A stretch of DNA of 64,000 nucleotides. Source: Castanea sativa. Lineage: Eukaryota; Streptophyta; Magnoliopsida; Fagales; Fagaceae. Shown here piece by piece: positions 11,772 to 25,382 of this stretch. The DNA is taken from NCBI RefSeq assembly GCF_040712315.1, contig NC_134023.1, positions 18,483,078 to 18,547,077 of the forward strand, given 5' to 3'. A program made the position numbers and the translations under genes. The number at the start of each line of letters is the position of its first letter. Positions within the stretch are counted from its first letter, which is position 1. Below the pieces are notes generated by a model. That model searched no databases, was not told where the DNA came from, and saw only the letters and a list, made by a program, of their open reading frames with translations.

Positions 11772-13464
11772 GTAAAGTTTACGTTTCTTAAAATTTTATT
11801 ATGGCATTTTATATGTAAATAATATAACTCAGGACCTAAAGTTAAATAAATGCTTGCATGTGCTTCTAGACGATGGACTAAGATAAAATATGTTATGTGC
11901 AACTGTTAGTTTCAGTAAAATGTCAAAGATACAAAACGTGACATTGTGACAATATAAATACCATTGGTTGATAATTGTTTGTGAATTATAAATATCCTGC
12001 TGCAAAATTGTCACTTTGACAGTTCCCTTGTTTTTCATGACCCATGCACAATAATAATGCATATTTCGTAATTGTAGATGGTTAAAAATAATATAATGAC
12101 ACTAAACAATTGGGGCTTAAGTCTAGAATCACTACTTGCAGCAATTGTGCTTGTACTAAAAGAAAAATGAATTTTATCTTAAGAACTTTAATCATCTCTC
12201 ACGACATAGTTGATTTTACTAACTAGTGAGAATTCTTATCAATTAAAGAATCATGAGCTCAAACTAAATATTTGATGTTATATGCTACACATATATTTGG
12301 ACTCTTCTTAGTAGGCTGATTTGAAATTTAGAAGAGGCCTCTTAGCCGATCTAGACTTTTAGTAATCTATAATGTGTTGATGGAACTTTAAATGGTCTAT
12401 TCTCGACATAAAATGATAGGGTTAAGTTGGAATTGTGTATGCTTGGTACATGATATTAATTGCATGAATGAATTTTTGTACACCTTCATTCTTCTATTTA
12501 GTACACAAAGGAAAGATATAAAACAAGTATCTACATTTACTGTGCCAATCTTGACACAATGTGTGGTTGTATGTTGAGTTGTTTATGCAATGTTGAGTTT
12601 AATTATGAGGTAGCTAAGTTAGGAGCTACAGATTGGAGTTAAATTAAACTAAGTTGCAATGTTAATAAATTAGCTCTTGTTATTTATCAAGGAGAAGCAA
12701 CGAAAGATAGGAGTAAAGTTAAATAAATTAGCTTGTGTACTCAGCTACTGACTAAGGTAAGGGATATATGCTACGGGCTTTGTAATTTTTTTTTTTAATT
12801 GTGATGCATTAAAACATTTTGACTAGAGGTTTGGTATGAAGTTTTGGTTTAAATATATATATTTGTGACTTTTGAAATCATGTGTGTGATTTTTACGCAG
12901 ACTAATGCTAGTACTATCCGCTCACGAACAATGTAGTTAATACTAAAGTGGATATGAAATCAATTATGAACTGACACAAGTTTGAATAAAGTGGATTTAT
13001 AACAAATGTAGGATATTTTTAGTATTATAAATATATTTACGTTTAACTTTGGTTTTTCAAGTTCACAAATTAATGGTAACTGTTTTACATGAAACAAATG
13101 CTTTGTATTTTGTCTTTTTAGCTAGAGAGCTTGTAATTGTAAGAACCTACACTATTCTACCACTATCTTTAGTGTTGATTTCACTATTATGTAGATGACT
13201 TCGTGTCGTTATTTGTGTTGTTAGATTGGGGTTAGTGATATGCTTGGCTCTACTATCTGGTATAGGTGCATTTGTATTTTATTTGTTCTTGTTCTGTGAA
13301 AATTTACTAATTTATCAAAAAAACATCTAAGTATGTTCTTATTTACTTTAATTGTAGAACTTAATTTATGAGATGGGAACATTATTAAAATAAGTGTTGA
13401 AATGAACATAAGTCGGTACTCATAATCACAATTTGTTGTATGCAATGGTAAACTTATGTGAATA
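11772..13464. other. AT-rich non-coding DNA, no recognised gene
   Basis: This is AT-rich sequence with short ORFs only and no recognisable domain. It lies between the MULE coding end and the hAT target site. It may be 3' intron or flank of the MULE element. No terminal inverted repeat was recognised. Confidence 0.6.
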
Positions 13465-13472
13465 ACCATTGC

Positions 13473-13550
13473 CAAGGTTGTCAAAATCGGGATCCTAAGT
13501 AGGATCGTGGGAGGTAGTTAGGATCGTGGATCGTAAGATCCTACCTATTT
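13473..13550 (+). repeat. hAT left terminal inverted repeat and subterminal motifs
   Basis: The terminal CAAGGTTGTCAAAATC is followed by several short motifs (GGATCCTA, TAGGATCGTG, GGATCGTAAGATCC) in both orientations. These resemble the subterminal transposase-binding repeats of hAT elements. The preceding ACCATTGC is the target duplication. Confidence 0.8.
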
Positions 13551-13923
13551 TTAAATTGTAAGCAAAAAAACCTATTGATAGTAGCTTTATATGTTGAATA
13601 ATCACTTAAAATATGAATCCATCCATTAAAAAAAATTGCATCATAAAATGTAATTTGCACGCATTACATGGTTCTTACATCATTCTAATGAAACAAAATA
13701 TATTTAACTTTTGACATAATGTATCTAAAAAGTTCAGTACATGTTTAATTAGCAACTAAGTGCCAAAATATTATATGCACACATGGAAAATGTTTTCCAA
13801 ATTCTAAGTTCCAAATCCAAAATAAGTTAAGATAGAGAATTCCCATTCTAAGGTAAACTAGCTAATTACAAATATGAAATCCAAAAGAGAATTCTCATTT
13901 TAAGGTTCTTCTAATCTAATCAC

Positions 13924-15363
13924 TGTTAGGATTAGTGCCCTTAAATCCTATTGTATGATGTTATGTATGATATTATGTATGACATTATGTATGACATGAT
14001 GTATGACTTAATATTGTGATTGATAAAGTTATTTTATTATTATCTAAAATAATGGTAACATGAATATGGGACATTATCATATAGTCCATGAGATGCATTG
14101 TATGTGATTTATGTGAAAAGTCACAGAAGATGTAAATCACAAGTTCTTTGTAAACTCAGAATTTATAGTTCGTAGTCGGTGATGAAATTGGGCATTTCAT
14201 CTGCGAAGACTATAACGTATCAACTAAGATGATTTGTCTTGATCATGGAAGTGGAGACTTCTAGTTGATATGTTGATATATTTTAAGAGTTAAGACATAT
14301 TGAACAGGACCGCTGTGAGATTTATTATTCTCCTAATGACTGTCAAATGAATAATAAATCTCACGACTTCTATTTGCATGAACTCTTAATCCTGAGAGAA
14401 TAATGGATTTGATCATAAGGTGTAGGTTGCTTTGATATATCAGGAGTGAGATCTAAAGTGATGGTCAAAACCTTAGTATGTTGGGCAGCCACATTTAGTG
14501 TTGATGGAACATATATTCTCAATATGAAATTCATAGTCTCTTGATGGAGATATAAAATATTCCCTTGAGATAAGTTTAATGGGTTCAGTTATTCAGAGAG
14601 TTAGGCCTAACCACTTTAGTAAGAAATTACTAAAGTATATATTTATGAAATTGGATTTCATAAATATATAATGAATAACTTTAAAGAATTAAACCGGGTA
14701 CTCAAGGATAAGATGTAGTAATTTACAAAGTGGCAGTCTACATTTATGACTTTGTGTTACTACGAATATTTTATGAAGGGGTTGCATGTATAATAAAGTC
14801 TTGGGATATAATTTATTAATAAGGCTTAGAGTGCAATTCTATTTATATAATGGTATTAAATATAATTAATGGTAACTTTGGACTTGTCAAGAGTTGACGG
14901 AAAAGCCCAAGGCCCATTGGAGCTAGTGTCTTATTGGTCCCTTTTGGTCCCACTCCAAACCACACACTAAAGCCCAATTGGAAAGGCCCAATAGGCCAGC
15001 CCAATTAGATAATCAGTTAGTTATAAATGGAAAAACATACAGAATTTTTATTAGTGAGAAAAGTGAAAAAGAAAATTAAGAAACGGTGTGTGAGAGAGTG
15101 TGAGACACACTTTCATGCTCCCTTTGAAAACTGATTAAGAGACCACACATCTTGGGCGTAAAGTGAAATTGGAGTGAAGATTAAAAGTGTTCCCAAGTGC
15201 TTCTAATCTTTGTTTTGAATTTCTCCACACTAGGGTACGCTATCTTGTTTTTAAATTCTGAAATTTACATAGTGCACGTTATCAATCATGAATGAAATAG
15301 ATCCTTGTTTGTTGCTTCCGCTGTGTGTTTTGTATGAGATACAAAACCAATTTTTCTCCTTCA
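13924..15363 (+). repeat. 5' LTR of copia element
   Basis: This 1440-bp LTR starts TGTTAGGATTAG and ends TTCTCCTTCA. Near its start is a short tandem run of TATGTATGAYATTATG-like units (about 13956-14010). It matches 20795-22234 almost base for base. Confidence 0.95.
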
Positions 15364-15365
15364 AT

Positions 15366-15377
15366 TGGTATCAGAGC
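15366..15377 (+). promoter_or_regulatory. primer binding site, initiator tRNA-Met
   Basis: TGGTATCAGAGC lies two bases after the 5' LTR. It is the standard plant copia primer binding site for initiator methionine tRNA. Confidence 0.93.
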
Positions 15378-15945
15378 CAGGTTTTCATATCATGATTGTA
15401 TAGCGTGTGATTGAATTTTAGAATTTAAGAAAACCGTTATCTTTATGTTTTTAAATTTCTACATAAATATATTGTTCCATAAATCTTGTGTGCATTGATA
15501 AATATATGTGATATATTGTTCTACATGTGCACGGATTGGGCATTAATTCAATAACTATTAATGGAAGTTAACGGATTGCATGTAGAATTTGTGTAATTGT
15601 CATGTACGGATTGCATTTACTCGTGGTAGTTATTGATTGGCAGTTATGCACTTGTCAAAAACTTTGAATTGTTAATGCACCGTTTGACCTTTGAATGCAT
15701 GGATTGGAGTATTATTGCATGGTCCGGATTTTTATGGCCTAACTTGGTTTCTTTAATTGCACGGCTTGACTTCAATTGCATGTCTTTGGACGTAGTTTCA
15801 TGGGAATTGTTGATGGCTCACGGTTCATGCATCTACTTTCATTTATAACCAAGTAATTTGCATGAGACAAAGCCTACTTCATGAATTGTCTTAGAGTACA
15901 ATTCCTTGATGGCCCACCGTGACATATAATTAGACAATTCAATGG

Positions 15946-15995
<50 letters not shown>

Positions 15996-16811
15996 ATGTA
16001 ATAATTATATATTACATATATTAATTTTTATATTATATTATATATAATATAATATGAATTTTATATGTAATAAAGGTTTTTATTACGTTATATATATTTA
16101 TATATGCTAATGCTAGTTTAATGAAATTTATTCCTAATGAGATTAGGATTATATTTTTTTCACGTGTCTAACATTATTATGGTTCTTAACTTTAAAAACC
16201 TTTAATTTAAAATATCTAGTGGGAGAGAGATACAAGGGTTGGATCTCATGGCCTCCATTGTTGGTTCATAGTAGTGTGAAATATATACTTTGTCTTTGCC
16301 TCAAGCTTAGCATTCCATGCGGAGAGTATTTATTTCATGGTCCTACAAAATTGAATTTCCTGGTTTATAGTGGTTTGATAAACACCTTGTCTTAGCTTCG
16401 AGCTTTGCATTCCATGCGGAGGGTGTTTTATCATGGTACTACAAAATAAGCCTGTTAAAGGGATGAAATGTGGTTACACATGATTCTAGACAATGGTATA
16501 CACTAGACTAAGTATTATAGTATCCTTTATGCTGAGTTCTTATTATTATTACTTAGAGGCTAAATGTAAAATGGCATATTATTAGTGTTTGATAAGAGTT
16601 ATCATGATAGCACTAATAATGAGAATAGTTCTCAATCAATCATAGTATTTTATGTTCACTCTATGCTGAGGGATATTGAATATGAGACTGGGTTGTCGTT
16701 GCATATATTATTTTATGGTTTTATTAAGGTTCCATATTATATGCTTATATGCTAAATTGATAATGTCCAGTTTACTTATTATATTCATGTTTATTATTTT
16801 CAGATTTTGTC
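15378..16811 (+). other. copia untranslated leader with (TA)n tract
   Basis: This is about 1.4 kb of non-coding leader between the primer site and the gag ATG. It holds an (AT)n microsatellite at about 15949-15989. It also holds two related blocks near 16300 and 16410 around the phrase GCATTCCATGCGGAG. No ORF here has a recognisable domain. Confidence 0.75.
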
Positions 16812-19800
16812 ATGGCATCATTTAGCCCACTTGTTTCTATTCTTAACCAAAACAAACTGACTGGATCCAACTATGTTGATTGGAAAAGAAATTTGGACAT
16901 TGTTCTTACTGCTGAAGAGCACAAATATGTGCTTACTCAACCATGTCCCACCTTTCCTTCATTAGATGCTCCTCTTGAGGAAAAACAACGATATGATCGT
17001 TGACAGAAATCTAATGAGATGGCCAAGTGCTACATCCTAGCATCTATCTCAAATGTTCTAAAACATCAAATGCAAGATGTAGAACTTGCTTCGGACATAA
17101 TGCATAGTTTGCAAGAGATGTTTGGTGAGTAAGGCCGTTCTGCAAGGCAAGAAACCATGAGGCAAATTTATAATACCAAAATGGCTGCAGGAAGTTCAGT
17201 GAGAGAGCATTGTCTTAGGATGATTGCTAATTTGAACACATTAGAAGTCTTAGGTGCTGACATTGATGGAGAATCCCAAGTGGATATGATACTCCAGTCA
17301 CTGCCAGAATCATTCAAGGAATTCAGACTCAATTATAATATGAACAAAACGATTTATTCTTTGTCTGAATTGATGAATGAGTTAGTGGCGGCGGAAGGCA
17401 TCCTTGGTACTTCTAGTGTTGAAGCCAATGTGGGTGAAGCTTCTACTTCTCAACCTAAGTCGAAAGGCAAGGGTAAGAAGAAGAAGAAGAAGGACTTCAC
17501 TAAGAAAGATGGTAAACAAATTGCCTTAGGGGTTGCCAACAAAGGAAAGAAAACCAAAGGAAAGTGTTTCCATTGTGGTGAGAAAGGACATTGGAAGAGG
17601 AATTGTCCAACATACAAGGCTGCCAAGAATAAAGGTATGAAAAGTTCATTTCTTCTTGAAATATGTTTGGTACAGAATCCAACAAATTCCTGGTGTGTGG
17701 ATTCAAGTTGTACTAATCATATCTGCAATTCTTTGCAGGAGTTCCAGGAGACCAGAAAGTTGAATGAGGGAGAACTATTTCTTACTTTGGCTGATGGGAG
17801 CGAGATTCCGGTTGAAGTTGTTGGAGTGTTTAATTTGTGTTTTAAGTCTAGAGTTTTAATATTGGAAGACTGTTTGTATGTACCTAATGTTCGTAGGAAT
17901 TTAATTTCTGTAACTTACTTAGGTAAACATGGATATTGTGTTATCCTGAAAGACAATGTTGTAATAAAGAAGGAGAAAGTGTTTATCTGTTCTGGCAATA
18001 TTGTGGATGGTCTTTATATTTTAACTCCTGATAAGCATGAATTATACAATTCTGAATTAGATAGCAGCTCTCATGTGAAATCATTAAAGAGAAAGTTTCC
18101 TTCTACTAGTGATGCATATCTATGGCACTTGCGTTTAGGTCATATTAATTCAAGTAGGATTCAAAGACTAATCAAAGATGGACTTTTACAGCCCATGGAC
18201 TTTGATGGTTTTCCAGTTTGCGAATCTTGTTTGGAAGGTAAGATGACCAAACGACCTTTTAATGCAAAAGGTAGAAGAGCGCAAGATTTGCTAGAACTAG
18301 TACATCAGATGTATGTGGTCCTATGTCAATCCAAGTAAGAGGTGGCTATGAGTATTTCATTACTTTCACTGATGATTACTCTAGATTTGGTTATGTGTAC
18401 CTAATGAAACGGAAGTCCTAAACCTTTGAAAAGTTCAAAGAGTTTAGGGCTGAAGTTGAAAATCAATTAGGTAAACACATAAAGGCCATTCGATCTGATC
18501 GAGGTGGCAAATACCTTCTTGGTGATTTTAAGGATTACTTGACTGAACATGGAATTATATCCCAGTTGACTGCACCTGGAACTCCACAACAAAATGGTGT
18601 AGCAGAAAGAAGGAATAGGACTCTTTTAGATATGGTTAGGTCCATGTTGAGTTATTCGACTCTACCAATTTCTTTTTGGGGATATGCCTTAAATACTACA
18701 ATGTATCTTCTGAATTTAGTACCTTTGAAGTCTATTCCTAAAACACCTGTAGAGTTGTGGAATGGGCGTAAGCCTAGTATGAGACATCTCCACATTTGGG
18801 GTTGTCCAGCACATGTGTTGAAAGGAAAGTCTGACAAGTTACAGTCTAAAACAGAAGTGGTATTTTTTGTAGGGTATCCAAAAGGAACAGTTGGAGGTTT
18901 ATTCTATAGTCATAAGGATAATAAAGTGTTTGTTACCACAAATGCCAAATTCTTGGAAAATGACTATATGAATAATTTTACTCCTAAAAGTAGAGTTGTC
19001 TTGGCTGAAATGAATGAACCTGTAGTTGAACAACCAATGGATAAAACTAGGGATGATGTGACTGTATTAGATACACCACAAGATACTACTCATGAGATGT
19101 CTAGTACACAGGTGCCTCGTCGTAGTGGGAGAATTGTTCGGCCTCCTATAAGATTCATAGGTTTGGGAGAAACTTATGAGGCTATCTCAGAAAGATGAAT
19201 CGGATCCTTACACTTATGATGAAGCGATGAATGATATAGATGCACATCATTGGGTCCAAGCTATGAAATCTAAATTGGATTCTATGGATTCCAATCATGT
19301 ATGGGATCTTGTAAAGGCGCCTAACGGCATTAAACCTGTTGGTTGCAAATGGGTTTACAAAAGAAAGAGAGGGATAGATGGAAAGGTTGAAACCTTTAAA
19401 GCAAGACTAGTGGCGAAAGGGTATACACAAAAAGAAGGTATTGATTATGATGAAACTTTTTCGCCAGTAGCCATGCTTAAATCTATCAGAATTCTCTTAT
19501 CCATTGCTGCTCATTATGATTATGAAATTTGGCAAATGGATGTCAAGACTGCATTTCTTAATGTCAATCTTGAAGAAGAAATATACATGTTGCAACCAGA
19601 AGGTTTCATAGCAAAGAACCAAGAGCATATGGTATGCAAGTTGAATAGGTCCATTTATGGACTTAAACAAGCATCTAGGTCATGAAATATCAGATTTGAT
19701 CAAGCAATCAAGTCATTTGGTTTTGAACAAAATCTTGATGAACCATGTGTGTACAAAAGACATCGAGACAAAGTAGTAATGTTCCTAGTGCTTTATGTTG

Positions 19801-20780
19801 ATGATATTCTACTTATTGGAAATGATGTAGGGGTAATGTCATCGGTTAAAGTTTGGTTGTCAAGCCAATTTGATATGAAGGACTTGGGTGAGGCTAACTT
19901 TATTCTAGGGATCAAGCTTTGGCGAGATCGCAAGAATAAGATGTTAGGCTTATCACAAGCCGGATATATAGATAAGGTTCTAGAACGGTTTAGCATGCAA
20001 AACTCCAAGAAAGGATTGCTTCCTTTTAGACATAGAGTTCCTCTGTCTGATGACCAAAGGACTAAGACTTAAGAGGAATAAAATATGATGAGACAAGTTC
20101 CTTATGCTTCTGCAGTGGGAAGTCTCATGTATGTCATGCTTTGTACTAGACCAGATATTTGTTATTCAGTTGGCATGGTCAGCCGATATCAATCAAATCC
20201 AGGACCAAAACATTGGCAAGCTGTAAAGCATATTCTCAAGTATCTTAGGAGAACGAGAGATTATATGCTTGTTTACCATAGTCAGGATTTGATTCCCATT
20301 GGCTATACAGATTCAGACTTTCAATCAGATCTAGATTTCAGAAAATCCACTTCAGGATGTGTTTTCACCTTGGGAGGTGGAGCCATAAGTTGGAGGAGCG
20401 TTAAGCAATCTTGTATTACGGACTCCACCATGGAAGCCGAGTACGTTGCTGCTTGTGAAGCAGCAAAGGAGGCTGTTTGGCTCAAGAAATTCCTTTCTGA
20501 TCTTGGTGTTGTGAGAATGAAGCAAGTTCCCATCACATTGTTTTGCGACAATAGTGGAGCGGTTGCACAATCCAAAGATCCAAGAAATCACAAGAAAGGA
20601 AAGCACATTGAGATGAAGTACCACATCATTTGAGACATTGTTGCTCCTGGAGATGTTGTGGTAGCAAAGATTGAAAGTGCAAATAATCTAGCAGATCCCT
20701 TTACCAAAGCCTTGCCTCAAAGGACTTTCGAGTCACATTTGGAGGAAATAGGAGTTAGATTAGTGCACAATAGTCTTTAG
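16812..20780 (+). pseudogene. copia gag-pol, broken
   Basis: The first ATG is at 16812 (MASFSPLVSILNQN). Gag follows, with zinc knuckle CFHCGEKGHWKRNC at about 17564-17605. The protease site at 17696 reads DSSCTNHIC where DSGATNHIC is usual, so the catalytic glycine is changed. The pre-integrase HLRLGH motif is near 18127. Integrase is at about 18280-18950 ([28 protein letters not shown]). RT is at about 19230-20050, with WQMDVKTAFL and YVDD at 19794-19805. RNase H has DSTMEAEY and HIEMKYH, and the frame ends at TAG 20778. Damage seen: stops at 17002, 17130, 18419, 19682 and 20631, and a frameshift near 18305 corrected near 19180. Most are single-base changes, consistent with a once-active element now decayed. 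Confidence 0.93.
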
Positions 20781-20794
20781 GGCAAGTGGGAGAT
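20781..20794 (+). promoter_or_regulatory. polypurine tract of copia element
   Basis: GGCAAGTGGGAGAT sits directly before the 3' LTR. It is the conserved purine-rich tract that would prime plus-strand synthesis in many plant copia elements. Confidence 0.85.
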
Positions 20795-22234
20795 TGTTAG
20801 GATTAGTGCCCTTAAATCCTATTGTATGATGCTATGTATGATATTATGTATGACATTATGTATGACATGATGTATGACTTAATATTGTGATTGATAAAGT
20901 TATTTTATTATTATCTAAAATCATGGTAACATGAATATGGAACATTATCATATAGTCCATGAGATGCATTGTATGTGATTTATGTGAAAAGTCACAGAAG
21001 ATGTAAATCACAAGTTCTTTGTAAACTCAGAATTTATAGTTCGTAGTCGGTGATGAAATTGGGCATTTCATCTGCGAAGACTATAACGTATCAACTAAGA
21101 TGATTTGTCTTGATCATAGAAGTGGAGACTTCTAGTTGATATGTTGATATGTTTTAAGAGTTAAGACATATTGAATAGGACCGCTGTGAGATTTATTATT
21201 CTCCTAATGACTGTCAAATGAATAATAAATCTCATGACTTCTATTTGCATGAACTCTTAATCCTGAAAGAATAATGGACTTGATCATGAGATGTAGGTTG
21301 CTTTGATATATCAGGAGTGAGATCTAAAGTGATGGTCAAAACCTTAGTATGTTGGGCAGCCACATTTAGTGTTGATGGAACATATATTCTCAAGATGGAA
21401 TTCATAGTCTCTTGATGGAGATATAAAATATTCCCTTGAGATAAGTTTAATGGGTTCAGTTATTCAGAGAGTTAGGCCTAACCACTTTAGTAAGAAATTA
21501 CTAAAGTATATATTTATGAAATTGGATTTCATAAATATATAATGAATAACTTTAAAGAATTAAACCGGGTACTCAAGGATAAGATGTAGTAATTTACAAA
21601 GTGGCAGTCTACATTTATGACTTTGTATTACTACGAATATTTTATGAAGGGGTTGCATGTATAATAAAGTCTTGGGATATAATTTATTAATAAGGCTTAG
21701 AGTGCAATTATATTTATATAGTGGTATTAAATATAATTAATGGTAACTTTGGACTTGTCAAGAGTTGACGGAAAAGCCCAAGGCCCATTGGAGCTAGTGT
21801 CTTATTGGTCCCTTTTGGTCCCACTCCAAGCCACACACTAAAGCCCAATTGGAAAGGCCCAATAGGCCAGCCCAATTAGATAATCAGTTAGTTATAAAGG
21901 GAGAAACATACAGAATTTTTATTAGTGAGAAAAGTGAAAAAGAAAATTAAGAAACGGTGTGTGAGAGAGTGTGAGACACACTTTCATGCTCCCTTTGAAA
22001 ACTGATTGAGAGACCACACATCTTGGGCTTAAAGTGGAATTGGAGTGAAGATTAAAAGTGTTCCCAAGTGCTTCTAATCTTTGTTTTGAATGTCTCCACA
22101 CCAAGGTACGCTATCTTGTTCTTAAATTCTGAAATTTACATAGTGCACGTTATCAACCATGTATGAAATAGAACCTAGTTCATTGCTTCCACTGTGGGTT
22201 TTGTATGAGATACAAAACCAGAATTTTTCCTTCA
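20795..22234 (+). repeat. 3' LTR of copia element
   Basis: This 1440-bp LTR has the same ends as the 5' copy and is followed by the target duplication ATCAC. Its last three bases, read on the minus strand, supply the TGA stop codon of the hAT transposase frame. Confidence 0.95.
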
Positions 22235-24970
22235 ATCACTATCATTGTCATATCCCATTTCATCATCTATGTCCTTCCTAGTATCAACATCCATAGCGTA
22301 ATCATCGAAATCCCTAAATCTCTCAAATCCAGGTGGGTGCCCATCACTATCATCATCATTAGAACCATCATCATTCTCATGATATTCATCACTAACATCA
22401 CACACTAGCACACTTTTTCCTTTGGCGGCAGCTCTTGAAACCTCATCATCACCTAACATTGATAACCAAAATATACAAATTTTTTTATAAGTAAAGTATA
22501 CAAATATACAATAGTGATCAATGGTCACACATTCAAACTATACATAGGTAACTTGTATATATATTAGCTATAACAGAAGGCTCTAAAGTTATAAATTAAT
22601 ACCTTCATTGTCTTCATCAAAATCTGCACTATCTTCTGAATCTACACCAATTGCTACTAACCACTCATCATCAGAAGACAAATTCTCCAAACCAATTTCT
22701 TCTTTTGTACTTAATGGTTTAGCTCTTTTCTCTTTTATCTTCAAGTTGTACATAACGAAGATCAAGTCATTCATTTTATTTTCTGGTGTAAGTGATTTCT
22801 CCTCTTTGAATGTACCTATAGTTGTAACAATTTTAATAGAGAATGCTCAAATAGAAGGGAAGAGGGAAGAAACAAACTTTTAACTAAGAAAAAAAATGGA
22901 AAATCATCTTGTCATAATATACCAAAGTCATTTGGTCTTACCATTTCAAACGTACTCCAATTTCTTTCACAACCAGATGAGCTACATGTTAAGCTCAATA
23001 TTCTTGTAGCAATTTTTTTCTATTCAGGACAGTCATCTCCATATGAGCCCCACCATTCAGCCAATACATATATGAATTACAATATCTTAGTCTTAAGAAT
23101 ATAATCTACAACTAATAAAGATGAATTTGAATGTAAAACAAAAAATGAAAAACAAAATTGTTACCTGGCTTTTTAGTATTTCTAGCTAGTATGGCAACTT
23201 CAATACCAAATAGTCCCTTTGCCAGTTTGAAATTTTCAAGTTGGGCATCTATCTTTTTCCTATCACTAACTTCTGGAACCATTCGTTGAAGACACATATA
23301 CAATCCAAATTTACTATCTGAACCTGGATCTAAAGAATGATCATAATGAATAGAAGGGTTCAAATAGTATCCCGCAGCATGCAAAGGCCTATGAAGTTGC
23401 ACTTCCTATCAATCATCAATAATATCCCATATCTCTTTGTAACTACAATTTAAAACAGTGGATATTATATTAAAAAACAGCAACTATATATTTAATAAGC
23501 TAATGAATTAAAAACAAATGTAAATTTAAGGAAGATATAAATAAAATGGTTACCTCTTTTGAACATTATTGAAATTTTTATGTACTTCTTCTTTTGCATT
23601 TTCCATTTCTAGATAAATGAATCTCATTGGAGGTGTATCAGAGTCAACCATGTGAAGTACCTTTAAAAGAGGTATTGCAACCTTCAAGCATTTGACAACA
23701 AGTCGCCAAAAGTCGTTGTTATCCATAACTAAGGCATGAATTCTTTTCCCGTCTTTTGTTTTTGCAAATTAACTACACCTCCATTGTTTAGAAGAAAACA
23801 TTGTCATCAATTCTCCTTTGAACTCATTAAGGCATGACAATGTCAAATATGATGTTGCAAATCTAGTGGCAGCAGGTCTAATCAGCCTCCCTTTAGTGAA
23901 ACCCCTCAACCAATTTAAAAGCATAGATCTAGAATATATGTACGTTGTAATCTTCTTCCCCTTTGCAGTTGTGTACTTATGGTCCTTAATCTTTTTTTCT
24001 AAATCCACATGCATCAAATCCAAGTAATGGGCAGCACATGGAATCCAAAACAAGCACTTTCTCTTTGCATCAACATTTCTCCAGCTAGTTTGTAGTTTGC
24101 AGCAATGTCAGACACCACTTGTACAACGTTCTCATCTCCAACCCTATCCACAACTTCATCTAACATGTGACAAACTTTTTCAGCTGTTTTACATATGTCA
24201 GATGTGTCTATAGAGTATAGGAAAATGGTTCCTTTGGGACTATTCACCAAAATATTACAGATGGATCTCTTTTTTTTATCAGACTAGCCATCAGACATAA
24301 TTGAACAACCTGTTTTTTTTCCATTCAACCTTATATTCTTCAAGCATTTGTTGTGTAAAATCTACCTCTTTCTTCAAGCATGTATCCCTAATCTCATGAT
24401 AGAAAGGAGGCTTGAGGCCAATTCCAAATCTTGAAATCATATCAATCATTCACAAGAACTCTAGATTTTTGACACAATTAAAAGGAATGGCACTAGTGTA
24501 GAAGAATCTAGCAATTTGTTGGATCACTATATCACGTTCTCCTTTTTTAAACATACGATTCATTGTTACTTGCTTTTTTTTGTAACAAACTTATCCATGG
24601 AACCTATGCATATGCCCCTCCCTTTTGATGAATGTAGTTGTTGTACTTCAACTAATTCATCATCACTGCCATCATCCTCTTCTTCTATATTATACCACCT
24701 TTTCTTTTTTATAGATGCTTCAACTTGGGCATTCAAAAAAGCCACAAATTTCTCCTTCATCTTTTCTGGCACACTAGGACAAGCTGAAACATTTTTCCTA
24801 GTCCCAGCTAAATGATGCTTCATCCGATATATACCCCCACTATGAATTTCTTTGCAATAATTACATTGAACTTGCCTTGAACCTATTTCAACACCATGAT
24901 CCCATCCCGGGTCAGACCTATTTCCTGGTGCATTTTTTCACTTAATTTTCTTTCTAGCCAAAGTAGACAT
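22232..24970 (-). pseudogene. hAT (Ac-type) transposase, decayed
   Basis: The minus-strand frame starts at ATG 24970 (MSTLARKKIK). A BED zinc finger follows (VQCNYCK...MKHHLAG, about 24875-24800). Next are the DUF659 block with NSPKGTIFL and TSDICK (about 24240-24190), VVSDIAANYKLAGEML (about 24110) and the PCAAHYLDLM motif (about 24045). The C-terminal hAT dimerisation region has EWWGSYGDD and LTCSSSGCERNWSTFE (about 23060-22935), then RNRL/NDLIFVMYNLK near 22760. The last exon, after an apparent intron starting at 22603, is very acidic and ends at the copia junction. Stops (for example in the KIK*KNAP, SDG*SD and CPE*KK contexts) and frame changes make it non-functional. A working protein would bind the terminal repeats and catalyse cut-and-paste transposition. 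Confidence 0.9.
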
Positions 24971-25377
24971 TGTATATTTGTACTAGAGCTGCAAAAAAAG
25001 ACACCAAGATACAAAGCATGTTCAAAAAATCATACAGAAAAAATTCATCAAACAAGTTGTGTGCAATTCTAAATTACTAATTGTGTTTACTAATATTTTT
25101 CAAAGAATCAAATACTGAAGATCCTGTTTCATAATTTTTCAAATTTTACTTAATTTAGTTAACAAAATGGAAAAATAAAAACCTTAAAAGCTTTGTCAAA
25201 ATTATATACACAACACAACAATGTGGAATCAAGTTATCAAAGTACAAATAAATGATAAACTATTAACTATCAAAACAAATTACCCAATAGCAAAGGCGGC
25301 GATGGCTCATGGCAACATCATTGAGAGGGCTGAGAGGTGCTAGGTTTTTGACAGAGGACTGAAGAGGCACGAGACTG
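24971..25377 (-). other. hAT 5' untranslated region
   Basis: AT-rich non-coding sequence upstream of the transposase ATG, ending at the first solo LTR's target duplication. No further ORF or motif was recognised. Confidence 0.65.
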
Positions 25378-25382
25378 AGGTG

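Larger units (their letters stand above)
13924..22234 (+). mobile_element. Ty1/copia LTR retrotransposon inserted in hAT (TSD ATCAC)
   Basis: This 8311-bp element has two 1440-bp LTRs, a tRNA-Met primer binding site, a single broken gag-pol frame in copia order (Gag, protease, integrase, RT, RNase H) and a polypurine tract. The 5-bp repeat ATCAC flanks it (13919-13923 and 22235-22239). The LTRs are equal in length and differ at roughly 40 positions by hand count, about 3%, pointing to a fairly recent insertion. Integrase before RT is diagnostic of Ty1/copia. I did not assign a clade. Confidence 0.95.
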
